A DNA stretch of 64,000 nucleotides, taken from Armigeres subalbatus. Its lineage: Eukaryota; Arthropoda; Insecta; Diptera; Culicidae. The stretch spans positions 8,341,533 through 8,405,532 of the forward strand of contig NC_085139.1 of the NCBI RefSeq assembly GCF_024139115.2, written 5' to 3'. The notes beneath the pieces were generated by a model that was given only the letters and a program-made list of their open reading frames with translations, had not been told where the DNA came from and ran no database searches. Positions 13,445 to 25,500 of this stretch are shown here, piece by piece. Positions within the stretch are counted from its first letter, which is position 1. Each line of letters opens with the position of its first letter. The position numbers were made by a program, and so were the translations under genes.

Positions 13445-15786
13445 TTTTACTATTTATTTATTTATTATCAGACTAAGGCCGGAGTGGCCTGTGCTGCACA
13501 TAAAAGTCTTCTCCGAATATTAAAATAAAGCGCCTCCCAATATCTCTGCTGGTATCGTTATCGGCAGTCACCAGTGAGCCCAAGTACACGAATTCTTCAA
13601 CTACCTCGATTTCGTCACCACCGATAGAAACTCGTGGTGGGTGGTTTACATTGGCCTCTCTTGAGCCTCTACCTATCATGTACTTCGTCTTCGACGTGTT
13701 GATGACTAGTCCAATCCGTTTTGCTTCGCTTTTAGTAGGCTAACTCCATCCTCTCAAAGTTACGTGCTATGATATCGATGTCGTCGGCGAAACCAAATAA
13801 CTGGATGGAGTTCGTGAAAATCGTACCACTCGTGTCAATCCCTGCCCTTCGTATTACTCCCTTCAAAGCGATGTTGAATAGCAGACATGAAAGTCCATCA
13901 CCTTGCCGTAACCCTCTACGCGTTTCGAAGGGACTCGAGAATGCCCCAGAAACTCGAACTACGTACATCACCCGATCCATCGTCGCCTTGATCAACCGAA
14001 TCAGTTTATCCGGGAATCCGTTTTCGTGCATTAGCTGCCATAGCTGGTCCCGATCGATTGTATCATATGCGGCTTTGAAGTCGATAAATAGATGATGTGT
14101 GGGCACGTTGTATTCGCGGCATTTATGTAGTACTTGGCGAATGGCGAACACCTGGTCCGTGGTGGAGCGTTCGCCCATAAAACCCGCCTGGTACTGCCCC
14201 ACGAACTCCCTTGCAATTGGTGTTAGTCGGCGGCATAAAATTTGGGAGAGTACCTTGTAGACGGCGTTCAGCAATGTGATTGCACGGTAGTTGCTACAAT
14301 CCAGCTTATCGCCCTTTTTGTAGATGGGACACACGACACCTTCCATCCACTCCTACGGCAGAACCTCATCCTCCCAAACCTTGGTAATCACCCAGTGCTG
14401 CGCTCTAGCCAGTGCCTCACCACCGTGTTTAAACAGCTCTCCTGGTAGTTGGTCAAGTCCAGGGGCTTTGTTGTTTTTCAGCCGGTCGATCTCCTCCTGG
14501 ACTTTCTGGAGATTCGGAGACGGAAGTCGCATGTCCTGCACGCGTGCTCCTAGGTTCATTACCAAACCGCCACCGTTGTCTGCCATATCGCCATTCAGGT
14601 GCTCTTCGTAGTGCTGCCGCCACCTTTGGATCACCTCACGCTCGTTTGTAAGAAGGTTCCCGTTTATGTCCTTACACATATCAGGCTGTGACACGTGGCC
14701 TTTACGTGAACGGCCTTTACGTTTCTCTGATCCGGAGCCACCGTGCCTAGTGCAGCGGTTGTGGTGCTTCCAATGGCGGATCGAATATCTCTCCAGCCAT
14801 CTTCAAGAGATGCTGCGCCTAGCTGCTCTTCCGTTGGGAGTGCCACTTCCAGCTGCTGCGCGTAGTCTTGGGCTAGTCTACCGTCTTATAGCCGCCCAAT
14901 GTTTAGCCGCGGCGGACGACTCCGACGCGTGTTGATCACCGTCGAGAGTTTTGAGCGCAGACATACTGCAACGAGGTAGTGGTCGGATTCAATATTCGCA
15001 CTGCGGTAAGTGCGTACGTTCGTGATGTCGGAGAAGAATTTACCGTCGATTAGAACGTGGTCGATTTGGTTTTCCGTTACTTGATTAGGTGATTTCCATG
15101 TGGCCTTGTGGATATTCTTGCGTGGGAAGAAAGTGCTTCGGACTACCATTCCGCGGGAGTGCAAAGTTTATGCACCGTTGGCCGTTGTCGTTCGATACGG
15201 TATGCAGACTATCCGGACCGATGACCGGTCTATACATTTCCTCCCTTCCTACCTGAGCGTTCATGTCACCGATGACGATTTTGATGTCCCGCAGTGGGCA
15301 TCCATCGTATGTCTGCTCCAGCTGCGCATAGAACACTTCTTTCTCGTCGTCGGATCTCCCTTCGTGTGGGCAGTGCACGTTGATGATGCTATATTTGAAG
15401 AAACGGCCTTTTATGCTCAGCTTGCACATTCTTGCGTTGATTGGCTGCCACCCAATCACGCGTTGGCGCATCTTTCCCAGCACTATGAAGCCGGTTCCCA
15501 GCTCGTTGGTGGTGCCACAGCTTTGGTAGAAGGTAGCCGCTCGATGCCCGCTTTTCCACACTTTCTGTCCTGTCCAGCAGATTTCCTGCAGCGCTACGAC
15601 ATCGACGTTGCGGGGATGTAATTCATCGTAGACTATCCTGTCACAACCTGCGAAGCCTAGTGACTTGCAGTTCCATGTTCCAAGCTTCCAATCGTGTTCC
15701 TTCATTCGTCGCCTATGTCGTTGCCGATTGTATCTAGTCGTATTATCTTCTATGTCGTTCGTAATAGATGTTTTTAAAGGCGGCTT
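13445..15786 (-). pseudogene. Non-LTR retrotransposon (LINE C), defective EN-RT
   Basis: The minus-strand element reads 5' to 3' from 15786. It has an APE-type endonuclease (LGTWNCKS, ALQEICW, IGDMNAQVG, NQIDHV, ESDHYLV) split by a frameshift near 15100. Next come a linker and a reverse transcriptase with motif A FIDFKAAYD, motif B RRGLRQGDGLSCLLFN and motif C FGFADDIDII. An in-frame TAG separates the 14694-14353 segment from the RT segment starting at 14346. Another shift follows near 13735. A deletion then joins TSRDIG directly to the C-terminal YVQHRPLRP, removing most of the thumb and zinc-knuckle region. The 3' end is a TAAATAAATAAA-type tail. The 5' end stops abruptly at the minisatellite. 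Clade not assigned. Confidence 0.9.
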
Positions 15787-16112
15787 AAGTGCTCAGTGCG
15801 TATTCAAATCGCTAAAACATTTTGAGCGCGAGTGGAGCCCACATAAGCGCTCGGTGCGTATTAAAATCGCTAACACATTTTGAGCGCAAAGTGGTGCTCG
15901 CAAAAGTGCTCAGTGCGTGTGAAAAATCGCTAAAACATTTTGAGCGCGAGAGGTGCTCACATAAGCGCTCAGTGCGTATTAAAACCGCTAAGTGCTCAGT
16001 GCGTATTCAAAATTGGTGAAATATTTTGAGCACGAGTGCTGCTCACAAAAGTGCTCAGAGAATATAAAATAGCTGAAATATTTTGAGCGCAAGAAGTGCT
16101 CTGTACGTATTC
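15787..16112. repeat. ~59-bp minisatellite, block 2
   Basis: Five to six degenerate tandem units of about 59 bp (AAGTGCTCAGTGCGTATTC, AAATCGCTAAAACATTTTG, AGCGCGAGTGG and similar). One unit (15964-15990) is cut short. It abuts the truncated 5' end of LINE C. Confidence 0.85.
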
Positions 16113-16329
16113 GAATCGGTAATACAAAAAGTATCAACTTATACTAAATGCAAACCACTGGAAAATATGTTAGTTCTTCTTGTGACGATGGATACGAGCA
16201 CAGTCAACAGGAGGAAGACACCTCGTTGAAAAGCAATTCTGTGGATAATGACACGAACAAAAGAAATACACGGAAATGAAAGTTTACTAAAAATTAAGTT
16301 GTTCTCACTCACTTAGCACTTGGTAGTTT

Positions 16330-18400
16330 GGCCACGGGACAAGTGAGCGTGGGCGGACTCTTTCACCGATGAAGGACATTCACCTCCTCTATGATATCTC
16401 ATGAGACTTGAACGTAGCGAAGACTAGAGATGGGCGCTCCGCTCAGGAGCTGTTCCAAAGATTCGCTTCCTTACATTGAGCTGATGAGCCATGGATCTTT
16501 TTTAAAGAAGCCCAGCTCAGCAGCTCACTTTAAATTGATGAAATCATTGTCAAACACGCGCCTAGAGAAACTCCCTCGAGCGTACGCACTCGAGTACGCG
16601 CGCTGTTGTATTTTGTACAGCACAAACGAAAATACCACGCTCGCGGTACACAACACAAGCGAGCTTGTATGAGCATTCCAGTCCAGTACCGCGCACGTGC
16701 TGATCGTTTATTATTTGCACCTCAAGCACCATAAAGCCAAGCGACAGAACCATCTAGCCAAGCAACAGAAATCATTTCTGCTGCAGAGAGGAATAAGAAA
16801 CACACAAGCAAAAATAATCTAGCTTGCCGCCTATTTCTTAACCCATACCCACATACTCGGCGCTACGAACGGACAGACAAAAGATACCTAGTAGTGTGGT
16901 AGCGAACGAACCGTACTAAGCAAAAGATCCGAAGATCCGAACAACTCTCAGTTCCGCTCATGTCGTCGTCCAGCTCGAAATTGCTGTGACATGGAAGCGA
17001 GAGCTGCGCCACTAGCTCAGATCCGTGCGACACGGATCTCGATCCGGATCAGTCGCGACCGATTCTAGCGAGCGAACCGTGTGGTTCAAACGAACCGAAC
17101 TGGGAGCTGTGTCTTGCACGGAGCGGATCTTTTACTTGCGACGGGTTTTCCCGCCAGCATACTGCTACATGTGCACTCGGTTTGTTTGTAGCACCGTGCT
17201 CTGTATTTTTTACTCTCTTGTTTTTATTTCTCTCGCATTTCGGGAACCAATGTAGATGAATGGGCTCGCTTGTATGAAAATGTCAACTACGCATGGTTAG
17301 AAGGGTTAGAAGCGCGCGCAAACAATGCATTGATTTACTGCACCCAGTATGAAGAGAAAACTTATGACACGTGATGTGGTTCATATACATATCAGAGTAG
17401 GGACTGAATTATTCAAATTAACGATTTGAGAAACGTTATCAACAAAATGTAACTTAGAATAATGAATAGAAAATAATGTTGGGTTAGTTTCTGTATAGAA
17501 ATAAATGTGATGGTTCTAAATGAACTCCTAGACTTCAAAACGTAAAGCGTAATAAATGTTATTAGTTTAAAATTGTCGGTTTTTCAATAGAAATTATTAC
17601 CTCACTGTAGCTAAACATTTTAAAAATTTCAAAGAAAGGTAAATAGATGAATGAATAAATTAATGAATGACATAAATTTTTTAAATTTTTGAACAATAAT
17701 TGAAATAATAATATTAACAATTATGTTTTATTATATGTAGCATTAAAGAACTGAAGAGCTGATCCAAGGAGCTGACTCTTTTCAATGAGCTGAACGGATC
17801 AGATCCGCTCACTGCAATGAGCTGTTTTGCCCATCTCTAGCGAAGACGAATGCAACGATGCCTGTTGAAGACTCGGATGGTCAGCTAATGACCGACCCAA
17901 CTGACCAGCGAGCACTTCGAGTAGCTTTTTCAAGTGCCAGCTAAGTCGCTACCCCTCAGCATGATCTGCCTGAGATCAGACGTATACCACGTATCAATAC
18001 TGAATCTCCATCACTGCTAGAGATTCAAATGGCCATTCAAAGCATGAATTCGAACTTAGCCCCTGGGGTCGAACGCATATCAGTCGAGATGCTCATAGCT
18101 GACCCTAGGATATCCGCTCAACTACTGCATCGTTTATTTCGTAATATCTGGGACACTTTCCCTGTCGACTGGATGCAGAGCTAAGATACCAACTGTATGC
18201 CTAACTGTATTCAAAAACTGCTGTATACCGTTCTCAAAGTTCAAAGCAAAGTTATCCTAGCCTGGATGTAGAAGAAGATCGATGCAACTCTCCGGCGGCA
18301 GCAGGTCTGATTACATGCCGGAAGATTCTGTGTGGACCATATTATCACTCTCCGCATCATTCTGGAGCAGGTCAACGAATTCCAAAAGACCTTGGGTCGT
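16330..18400 (+). pseudogene. RTE-like LINE fragment, split by a hAT element
   Basis: Positions 16330-16424 and 17840-18400 together match the RT-coding region of the element at 21991-25510 (from about 23680 to 24370). The copy carries stops and small deletions, for example loss of the bases corresponding to GCAACT before TTTCCC. The two halves rejoin exactly at GCGAAGAC when 16425-17839 and one 8-bp repeat are removed. Confidence 0.85.
16425..17839. mobile_element. Non-autonomous hAT element (TAGAGATGGGC ends)
   Basis: This 1415-bp element has 11-bp terminal inverted repeats TAGAGATGGGC / GCCCATCTCTA. It is flanked by an exact 8-bp target duplication GCGAAGAC (16417-16424, 17840-17847). Both subterminal zones are dense in AGCTC/GAGCTG motifs, as expected of hAT transposase-binding sites. 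No frame longer than about 80 codons exists and no transposase signature is seen, so it must have been mobilised in trans. Confidence 0.9.
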
Positions 18401-18530
18401 TACAATTTCGATAAAAATCATGAGAAATGAAAAAAACGAATCTATCACAGTTTAGAGGGAAATTTTATACAATTTTTTTCGAGAAGAGGGGAAATGTGTG
18501 ACTTAAATTGATGATGGATCGACTGTAATT

Positions 18531-18664
18531 TAGATATTTCGGGATTTTCTTGGCATGCAGTCTTAATTCCAGAGTCAAAACAGGATTTTACTACTGTCCG
18601 ACGTTTCGGCTATTGCCTGTTTTGACTCTGGAACTGCATGCCAAGAAAATCCCGAAATATTTAA
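18531..18664. repeat. Inverted repeat, ~50-bp arms
   Basis: Arms 18531-18584 and 18615-18664 pair almost fully, with one 6-base bulge, around a 30-base loop. Shared motifs are TTTCGGGATTTTCTTGGCAT and TTCCAGAGTCAAAACAGG. The class is unknown; it may be a short MITE. Confidence 0.75.
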
Positions 18665-18676
18665 ATTTATAGTTTT

Positions 18677-19379
18677 TTGAATTCTCGTTTGGCAGTGTGT
18701 AATATGCATAATATCCATTGCCGTTATCTATTTTATAGATCTTACGTCTCACATAACTCACATTACGAAACCGCGCCAACGAGGCATAATTTGAGCGTCA
18801 GTAGGAAAAGATATTTTAGTTACTAGATAAAGATTGTCGCTTCGGTTCCCTTTGTTCTGCTGTCCGGAACATGTTGGGTACCAAGCTGTCAAATCGTATG
18901 GATTTTCCTTCTTTGACATTTATCTTATAGACACTATAGGTTCCATAGACGAGCGCAGGCACGGTTGGGTTATTTCGATTAAGTGTGTTTTTCCACTTTT
19001 TCACAGTGTACCACGCGAATTTGACGTCACACGCTGCGTTGCTTGGGTTGCAATAGTGACGTCATGCTTGTTTGGCTACACTAACTGACAGTTCGTTTGG
19101 CTACACTCGCCTTCGCCTCAGCTCGTCTATGGAACCTATAGTATCTATAATTTAGCTCCCCTATCCTCGCCAGCAAAAGGTGTTCCGGATAGCGACGACA
19201 GCGACAATCTTTATCTAGTAACTAAAATATCTTTTTCAGTAGGCCATGATTTACAACACTTTTGCAAAGCAACTAGTTTCACCCCTGATTAGTTACGGAC
19301 GACATGGAAGTACTATTTTGTCTCCGTGAAATACCTTACGTATTCGGCTGGTCCTTTTCGGATGACACTAGGCCACACA
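18677..19379. repeat. Dispersed repeat R, copy 2 (interrupted)
   Basis: Matches 12163-12380 in two blocks, 18677-18805 and 19236-19379, separated by the 430-bp MITE. At 19380 it is fused to the Jockey RT reading frame, which therefore ends with an unrelated tail. Confidence 0.7.
18806..19235. mobile_element. hAT-like MITE, long copy (AAAAGATATTTTAG family)
   Basis: The 430-bp element starts AAAAGATATTTTAGTTACTA and ends in its reverse complement. It is flanked by an 8-bp target duplication TCAGTAGG (18798-18805, 19236-19243). The empty site is preserved in repeat R copy 1, which has a single TCAGTAGG before CCATGG. An inner pair of inverted segments (GGTTCCATAGACGAGC) suggests a foldback interior. 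Confidence 0.9.
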
Positions 19380-21000
19380 CAGTCGACAAGTGATTTAAAT
19401 GCACGGTAAATTTTCAGATCGTCCGCATAAAGCAGTTTTCCGGAGTCCAGGTTATTACACAGGTCATTAACAAAAAGAATAAAGATGAGCGGACCTAGAT
19501 GACTACCCTGCGGTACTCCAGAGGGAATGTCATAGGCATCGGATTTGGCGCCATATCCTTTGACGAAAGCCTTGCGAGAAGATAAATACGATTTTAACCA
19601 CCGAATGATCCAGGTAGGTAAGCCCAGTCGGTCAAGTTTTTCAGTCGCTAGTGCATGAGGTACCTTGTCAAACGTTTTTGAAAAGTCGAAATAAATAGCA
19701 TCGTCATGGCCACGGTTCTCCAAATCGCTTAGAACTGTGTGCGTAAACACCATTAGGTTGGATGTCATCGAGCGCTTTTTCATGAAGGCATGTTGATGTT
19801 CGGAAATGATGGACTGTACTGCTGGGTATAACACGCCATGCAAGACTTTCAAAAACTTGAGCAAAACAGTTCAAGATGGATATCGGACGGTAGTTCTCTA
19901 CGCTATGTATGTTGCCGGATTTGTAGACGGGAACGATTGAAGCAATCTTCCAAGCATACAGGAAAAAACAATGCCACTGATGAAGCACACTGTTTGATGA
20001 AGGTGGGCGGTAAGCGATCGGGTCCCGTTCCTTTTGATGTGTCGACCGAGCTGAAAGCGTCAAAAGCATCCGCATTGCTGAAAGTGACTTGAGGAAGCCG
20101 AACGGAATACGACGGAAGACTTTCAATGTAGCTTTCATCCAATGGAGTAGGATTGTCGTCATGTACTGAGCGGAAGAAGCTGGCAAACAAATTTGCTGTT
20201 GCAACAGGTAAGCCGGAGAAAAGCGTGCGATAAGTGACGTCAACAGGGATATTGTTTAATCCCTTCCGTTTTTAATGTACGCCCAGAACGATGAAGGATC
20301 ATTTTTTAATTTTCTTGAAGACTTTTCAAATACTCACGGAATCGACAATGCTGCATTCGGGTGTACTCATCTTCAGCAAACCGCAGATTAGTCCCGATCA
20401 CTTGAGTCCTGATTCGGAAGAACTTCTACATTTTCGTAAACGGTTGCGAAGTTGCTGTGGCGTCCACCAGCGTTGATTGAACTGTTTAGATGCTCGGCAG
20501 ACTTTGATCTGTTCGATGGCGTGATAGAACGCGGTAACAAAATCATTGATTCCAGTCCAGGACCACTGGGAAAATTGAAAAATGATCTGTTGAAGTCGTA
20601 GTCGACGCTACATGTAGGTACAGATCTTTCATCGCGAGAACGGACGTCGACGGTTAAAATAACTTATGATGAGGGTCATTTTTTAGAAGAGCAGATGGAG
20701 ACTAGAAGAGACCAATGATACATGGATCACTTACGAACACCAATTCAAGAAGTTTACCGTTCGCGTTCAGAAGATCGTTGGTCTGATGCAATCCAGAGGA
20801 TAACAAGGACTCAGATAGGGCAAGCTTCTGTTCGGTTGACGCATTGATAGGTAGGCATCCGTACTTCTTCATCATAATGCCAGACTAAATTTGGTAGATT
20901 ATAATCTCCGAGACAAACGATAACGTCGCAGGAATCGGTATGTTCAGTATCTGGATAAAACAATCCGCGTATTTCGTATAGATACCAGGGCTAACGGTTT
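19380..21000 (-). pseudogene. Jockey-like non-LTR retrotransposon, defective
   Basis: Minus-strand remnants read 5' to 3' from about 21000. They include an endonuclease tail (VIVCLGDYNLPNLVW near 20930-20880), the EN-RT linker, and an RT with IVPVYKSG, NYRPIS, motif A IYFDFSKTFDKVPH, motif B PSGVPQGSHLGPLIF and motif C YADDLKIY. At least three frame changes are needed: 20243-19704, 19864-19313 and those upstream. After ADDLKIYRAFKSLVDC the frame runs into repeat R and stops. Both ends are truncated. The FSKTFD and YADD motifs fit the Jockey clade. Confidence 0.88.
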
Positions 21001-22414
21001 ACGCGATTGTAGATGCTGCTTACGTAAAGTGAGAATTGATATGTGTAAGATAAAATTTATACATTGCTACTTACTTGATACTTGATGGGCTACAGCTCTT
21101 CGATGAACCTACGCCGAATGGAGTATCCTTCTCCACTGGACTCGATCCTGGGCCAATCGCTTCCAGTCGCCCTGAACATTGAGCATCCTCAGGTCCTCTT
21201 CAACTGCAAAAAGCCATCGTGTACGCGGCCTTCCACGAAGCCTGCGGCCTCTTCCGGGTTCTCTACTAAATATTTTCTTCGTTTGATGTTCTTCCGGCAT
21301 ACGAACAACGTGACCAGGCCACCGTAGTCTGCCGTGTTGAATAAGCTTAATAATACCCAGCCGTTTATACGCCTGGTACAATTCGTGATTCATGCGGCGC
21401 CGCCAGATACCGTTCTCCTGTTCACCGCCGAGTATTGTTCGCAGCACCTTACGCTCAAAAACTTCGAAAGCTCTCCGATCAGCCTCCTTTAACGTCCATG
21501 TTTCATGGCCGTATAAAGCCACCGGAAAAATCAGAGTAGTATACAGCGCGAGCTTTGTTTTCGTTTGCAGACTACGAGACTTAAGCTGGCCACGTAGTCC
21601 GTAATAAGCCCTATTTGCAGCTGCTATACGCATTTTACCTCGCGAGTAACATCATTATCGCACGTCACTAATGTTCCAAGATACACAAATTCTTCAACCA
21701 CTTCAAATTTTTCACCATCCAGCACCACCACCACTAATGAACCCACGTTGATTGACAGCGACCATATGCTGTCTCCCTCTTGAAACGCACAAAAGCCTCT
21801 TCCACGGCACGGCGATCAATCCCGATAATATCAATATCGTCCGCAAAGCCCAGGATCATATGCGATCTTGTGATAATGGTACCGCTTCTTTGCACACCAG
21901 CTATCCTAATCGCTCCCTCGAGCGCTGTATTGAACAGTAGATTCGAGAGTGCATCACCCTGCTTTAATCCATCTAAGGTAACAAATGACGGGCTGCGAAA
22001 TGGTGAGTTGACATCCGGGCGCCTAGCATAGCTCTGGTCCTCACAAGTTCCAATACTCACGCTTCCACGGGTCTTCCGATGACAATTGACCGCCAGCTAA
22101 GGGTTGCGTACTTAGCTGGTAGTGCAGCCTGGGCACTGTTGTCCTTCTGACATCAGCTAGAGTGAGAGGGTGCGTCCTGTGGGGTCTGCCTAGGATGTGG
22201 TGGGGTTCGACAGTTGGCTCTGTTGAACTTCTATAAAAAGCTGCATGTGTCCCCAAGCAGGCCCTATCAAAGCGACCGTGTGCCGCTCAAAGCGCACTAG
22301 CCTAGTCCTGGTGTTGGGTGGGACTTTAAACAAAGTTGACCCGACTGACCGAGCGTCTGTCCACCAAGGAGGTGCAGCTCCAACAGCGTCTGTTCTGGCA
22401 TCCAGCGGCTGAGT

Positions 22415-23485
22415 ATGAAATGCTATTCCCCGGAAGCTATACCTAAGATGGCAGCCCCATCCCGGTGGATAGGGAACCTTGGGCCAACAACCTACTGTTC
22501 CCGAAACATCAATTTGTTCGAGAATCTGATAATGAAAGAATACGGACTGATTTTACGGCGACGACTCTTAGCGCGAAACAACGGACACGGAATAGGAACA
22601 TGGAACGTTTTAACCCTAGCCCAGCAGGGTAAATTGGCACAACTTGCTAATGAGGCACGCCGCATGAAGCTTGAGATCCTGGGACTGAGTGAAGTCCGTT
22701 GGCCAAACTTTGGAGAACACAGAACGCCGTCGGGACAAGTTCTGCTATACTCTGGTTTACGAGGTGAACACGCTCCCCGGCATCGTGGAGTTGGCTTCCT
22801 ACTAAGCGCTCAGGCACACTCTGCGCTTATGAAGTGGGAACCTATAAGTGAAAGGATAATCGTTGCCAGATTTAGAACACGGGTCCGAAACCTTACTATA
22901 ATCCAATGTTATGCGCCAACCGATGCTGCCGATCTGCAAGACAAAGAGAACTTCTACAGTCAACTCAATGCCGTCGTAGATAGAATTCCGAAGGGTGATA
23001 TCAAGATCTGTTTGGGCGACTTCAATGCGAAGATCGGATCCGACAACTCGAACCATGAGCGCATTATGGGACGCCATGGTCTCGGAGAAATGAGCGAAAA
23101 CGGAGAGCTGTTCGCAGAATTTTGTGGTAATAACGACATGGTGATCGGGAGATCGCTCTTCCCTCATCGACCGGTTCACAAGGTCACGTGGGTCTCCCGT
23201 GACGGCTTTACAGAAAATCAAATCGACCACATCTGCATCAGCCGAAAATGGAAACAAAGCATTTTCGATGTACGGAATAAACGTAGTGCGGATATCCCGT
23301 CTGGTCCTCACCTCCTCATCGGCGAAATACGCCTGCGCATTGCGCGGATTCGTCGGCAGGAGGAAAGAGTTGGACGACGATTCAACACACGCCGACTGGA
23401 AGATGCCACGGTGAAACGGTCCTTCGTTGAAGAACTGGAGACGCGTGCTGCAGATATTCCGGAATGTGGCAGCGTGGAAGACTAA
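22415..23485 (+). pseudogene. RTE-like APE endonuclease reading frame
   Basis: 356 codons. Motifs in order: GTWNVLTL (residues 61-68), GLSEVRW with the metal-binding Glu at 93, GDFNAKIG (201-208) and NQIDHI (259-264). The usual SDH catalytic motif reads SGPH (296-299), so the catalytic Asp appears lost. The frame ends in an in-frame TAA at 23483. Beyond it the same frame stays open (TAIKNAFITTSENNLGELRT and on), showing the stop is a point lesion. A one-base loss near 23700 then shifts to the RT frame. The first Met of this frame is not proven to be the start. Confidence 0.85.
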
Positions 23486-23688
23486 TGGACCGCCATCAAG
23501 AATGCCTTCATCACCACCAGCGAGAACAATCTGGGCGAACTACGCACCCAGAGAAAGATAGAGGAGCGAATAGAAGCCAAAGCCGCGATAGAGCGATCGA
23601 AAACCAGAGGAGCCAAAGTCTTAGCCCGTCAACGATACTCGGCTCTGGAGAAGAAAGTGAAACGCTCAAGTCGACGGGATAAGCGAGC

Positions 23689-25500
23689 GTGGGCAGACTC
23701 CTGGCCGACGAAGGAGAGAGAGCCGCTGCAACCGGGAACATTCGCCTCCTCTACGATATCTCACGACGCTTAAGCGGGGCGAAGATGAATGCAACGATGC
23801 CTGTGAAAGACGCGAATGATCAGTTATTGACCGACCCAACTGACCAGCTGAAACGCTGGTTCGAGCACTTCGAACAACTCTTTCAAGTGCCAGCCAGGCC
23901 ATCACCACCTCGGCATGATCTGCCTAGGATCCGACGTATAACACGCGTCAATACCGAAGCTCCATCACTGCTAGAGATTCAAACAGCCATCCAAAGCATG
24001 AAATCGAATAAAGCCCCAGGGGTCGACCGCATATCAGCCGAGATGCTCAAAGCTGACCCCATGACATCCGCTCAACTACTGCATCATTTATTTCGTAATA
24101 TCTGGGACACCGCAACTTTCCCGGTCGACTGGATGCAAGGTATCTTAGTGAAGGTGCCCAAAAAGGGTGACCTGACTGTATGCGATAACTGGCGAGGCAT
24201 TATGTTGCTGTGTACCGTTCTCAAAGTTCTGTGCAAAATTATCCTAGCCCGGATTCAGGAGAAGATCGATGCGACTCTCCGGCGGCAGCAAGCCGGATTC
24301 CGTGCCGGAAGATCCTGTGTGGACCATATTGTCACGCTCCGCATCATTCTGGAGCAGGTCAACGAATTCCAAGAGTCCCTTTACTTGGTATTCATTGACT
24401 ACGAAAAAGCTTTCGACCGTCTCAATCACGAGAATATGTGGGGCGCCCTGAGACGCAAGGAAGTTCCTGAGAAAATCATCGGCCTCATCGAGGCACAGTA
24501 CGAGGCCTTCTCGTGTAGAGTGCTGCACAATGGGGTCTTGTCCGACCCTATCCGGGTCGTAGCTGGTGTGAGGCAAGGATGTATTCTATCACCGTTACTG
24601 TTCATCATCGTAATCGACGAGATTCTGGTAGATGCGATTGACCGTGAACCAAACCGCGGGCTGTTATGGCAGCCTATAACCATGGAGCACCTAAATGACT
24701 TCGAATTGGCGGATGATATTGCACTTTTCGCGCAACGGCGCTCTGATATGCAGAGTAAGCTCAACGACCTTGCCGAGCGCTCCTCTTCGGCAGGTTTAGT
24801 CATCAACGTCAACAAAACCAAATCGTTGGATGTAAACACGGTGACTCCTTCCAGTTTCACAGTAGCCGGGCAACCAGTGGAGAATGTTGAAAGCTTCCAA
24901 TATCTTGGTAGCCAAATGGCGTCAGACGGCGGTACCAAGATCGACATAGGCGCACGGATAAAGAAAGCAAGGGCTGCTTTTGCGAGTTTAAGAAATATCT
25001 GGAAAAACAGGCAGATAAGTGAACGCACCAAAATACGAATTTTCAACTCTAACGTGAAATCTGTGCTGTTATACGCTAGCGAAACATGGTGTGTATCAGT
25101 GGAGAACACTCAACGGCTGCAGGTGTTCATTAATAGATGCCTGCGGTATATAATTCGGGCCTGGTGGCCTCACAACTGGATCTCAAACAACGAGCTCCAT
25201 CGTCGTTGTCACCAGAGGCCGATAGCAACAGAAATTCGGGATCGTAAGTGGGGCTGGGTCGGCCACACTCTACGTAGGGGCGGAAACGAAATCTGTAAAC
25301 AAGCATTAGACTGGAACCCAGCGGGACATCGCAGCAGAGGCAGACCCAGAGGCTCATGGCAGCGAAGCCTCAATAAAGAAATAAAAGAAGTCGACCGAAA
25401 TCTAACCTGGCAACAGGTTAAAGGGATAGCCGGGCAACGCTCAGGATGGAGATCTTTCAAGTCGGCCCTATGCACCACCGGAGGTGTACAGGATCCATAA
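23689..25500 (+). pseudogene. RTE-like reverse transcriptase reading frame
   Basis: 603 codons open without a natural ATG; it continues the endonuclease frame after a one-base shift. Motif A is FIDYEKAFD (235-243), motif B GVRQGCILSPLLF (293-305) and motif C ELADDIALF, with both catalytic Asp at 342-343 but Leu where F/Y is usual. The C-terminal part has the histidine/cysteine-poor WVGHTLRRG segment and an arginine-rich GRPRGSW. The frame stops at the 3' end, just before the GTTAAA repeat. The RT core itself is uninterrupted, so this copy is young or little decayed apart from the N-terminal lesions. Confidence 0.9.

Noticed and set aside
22802..23311. Minus-strand 169-codon frame over the RTE-like endonuclease
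   Set aside because: Antisense to a clear endonuclease frame with recognised motifs; its own translation has none.
24426..25109. Minus-strand 227-codon frame over the RTE-like RT
   Set aside because: Antisense shadow of the RT frame; no domain.
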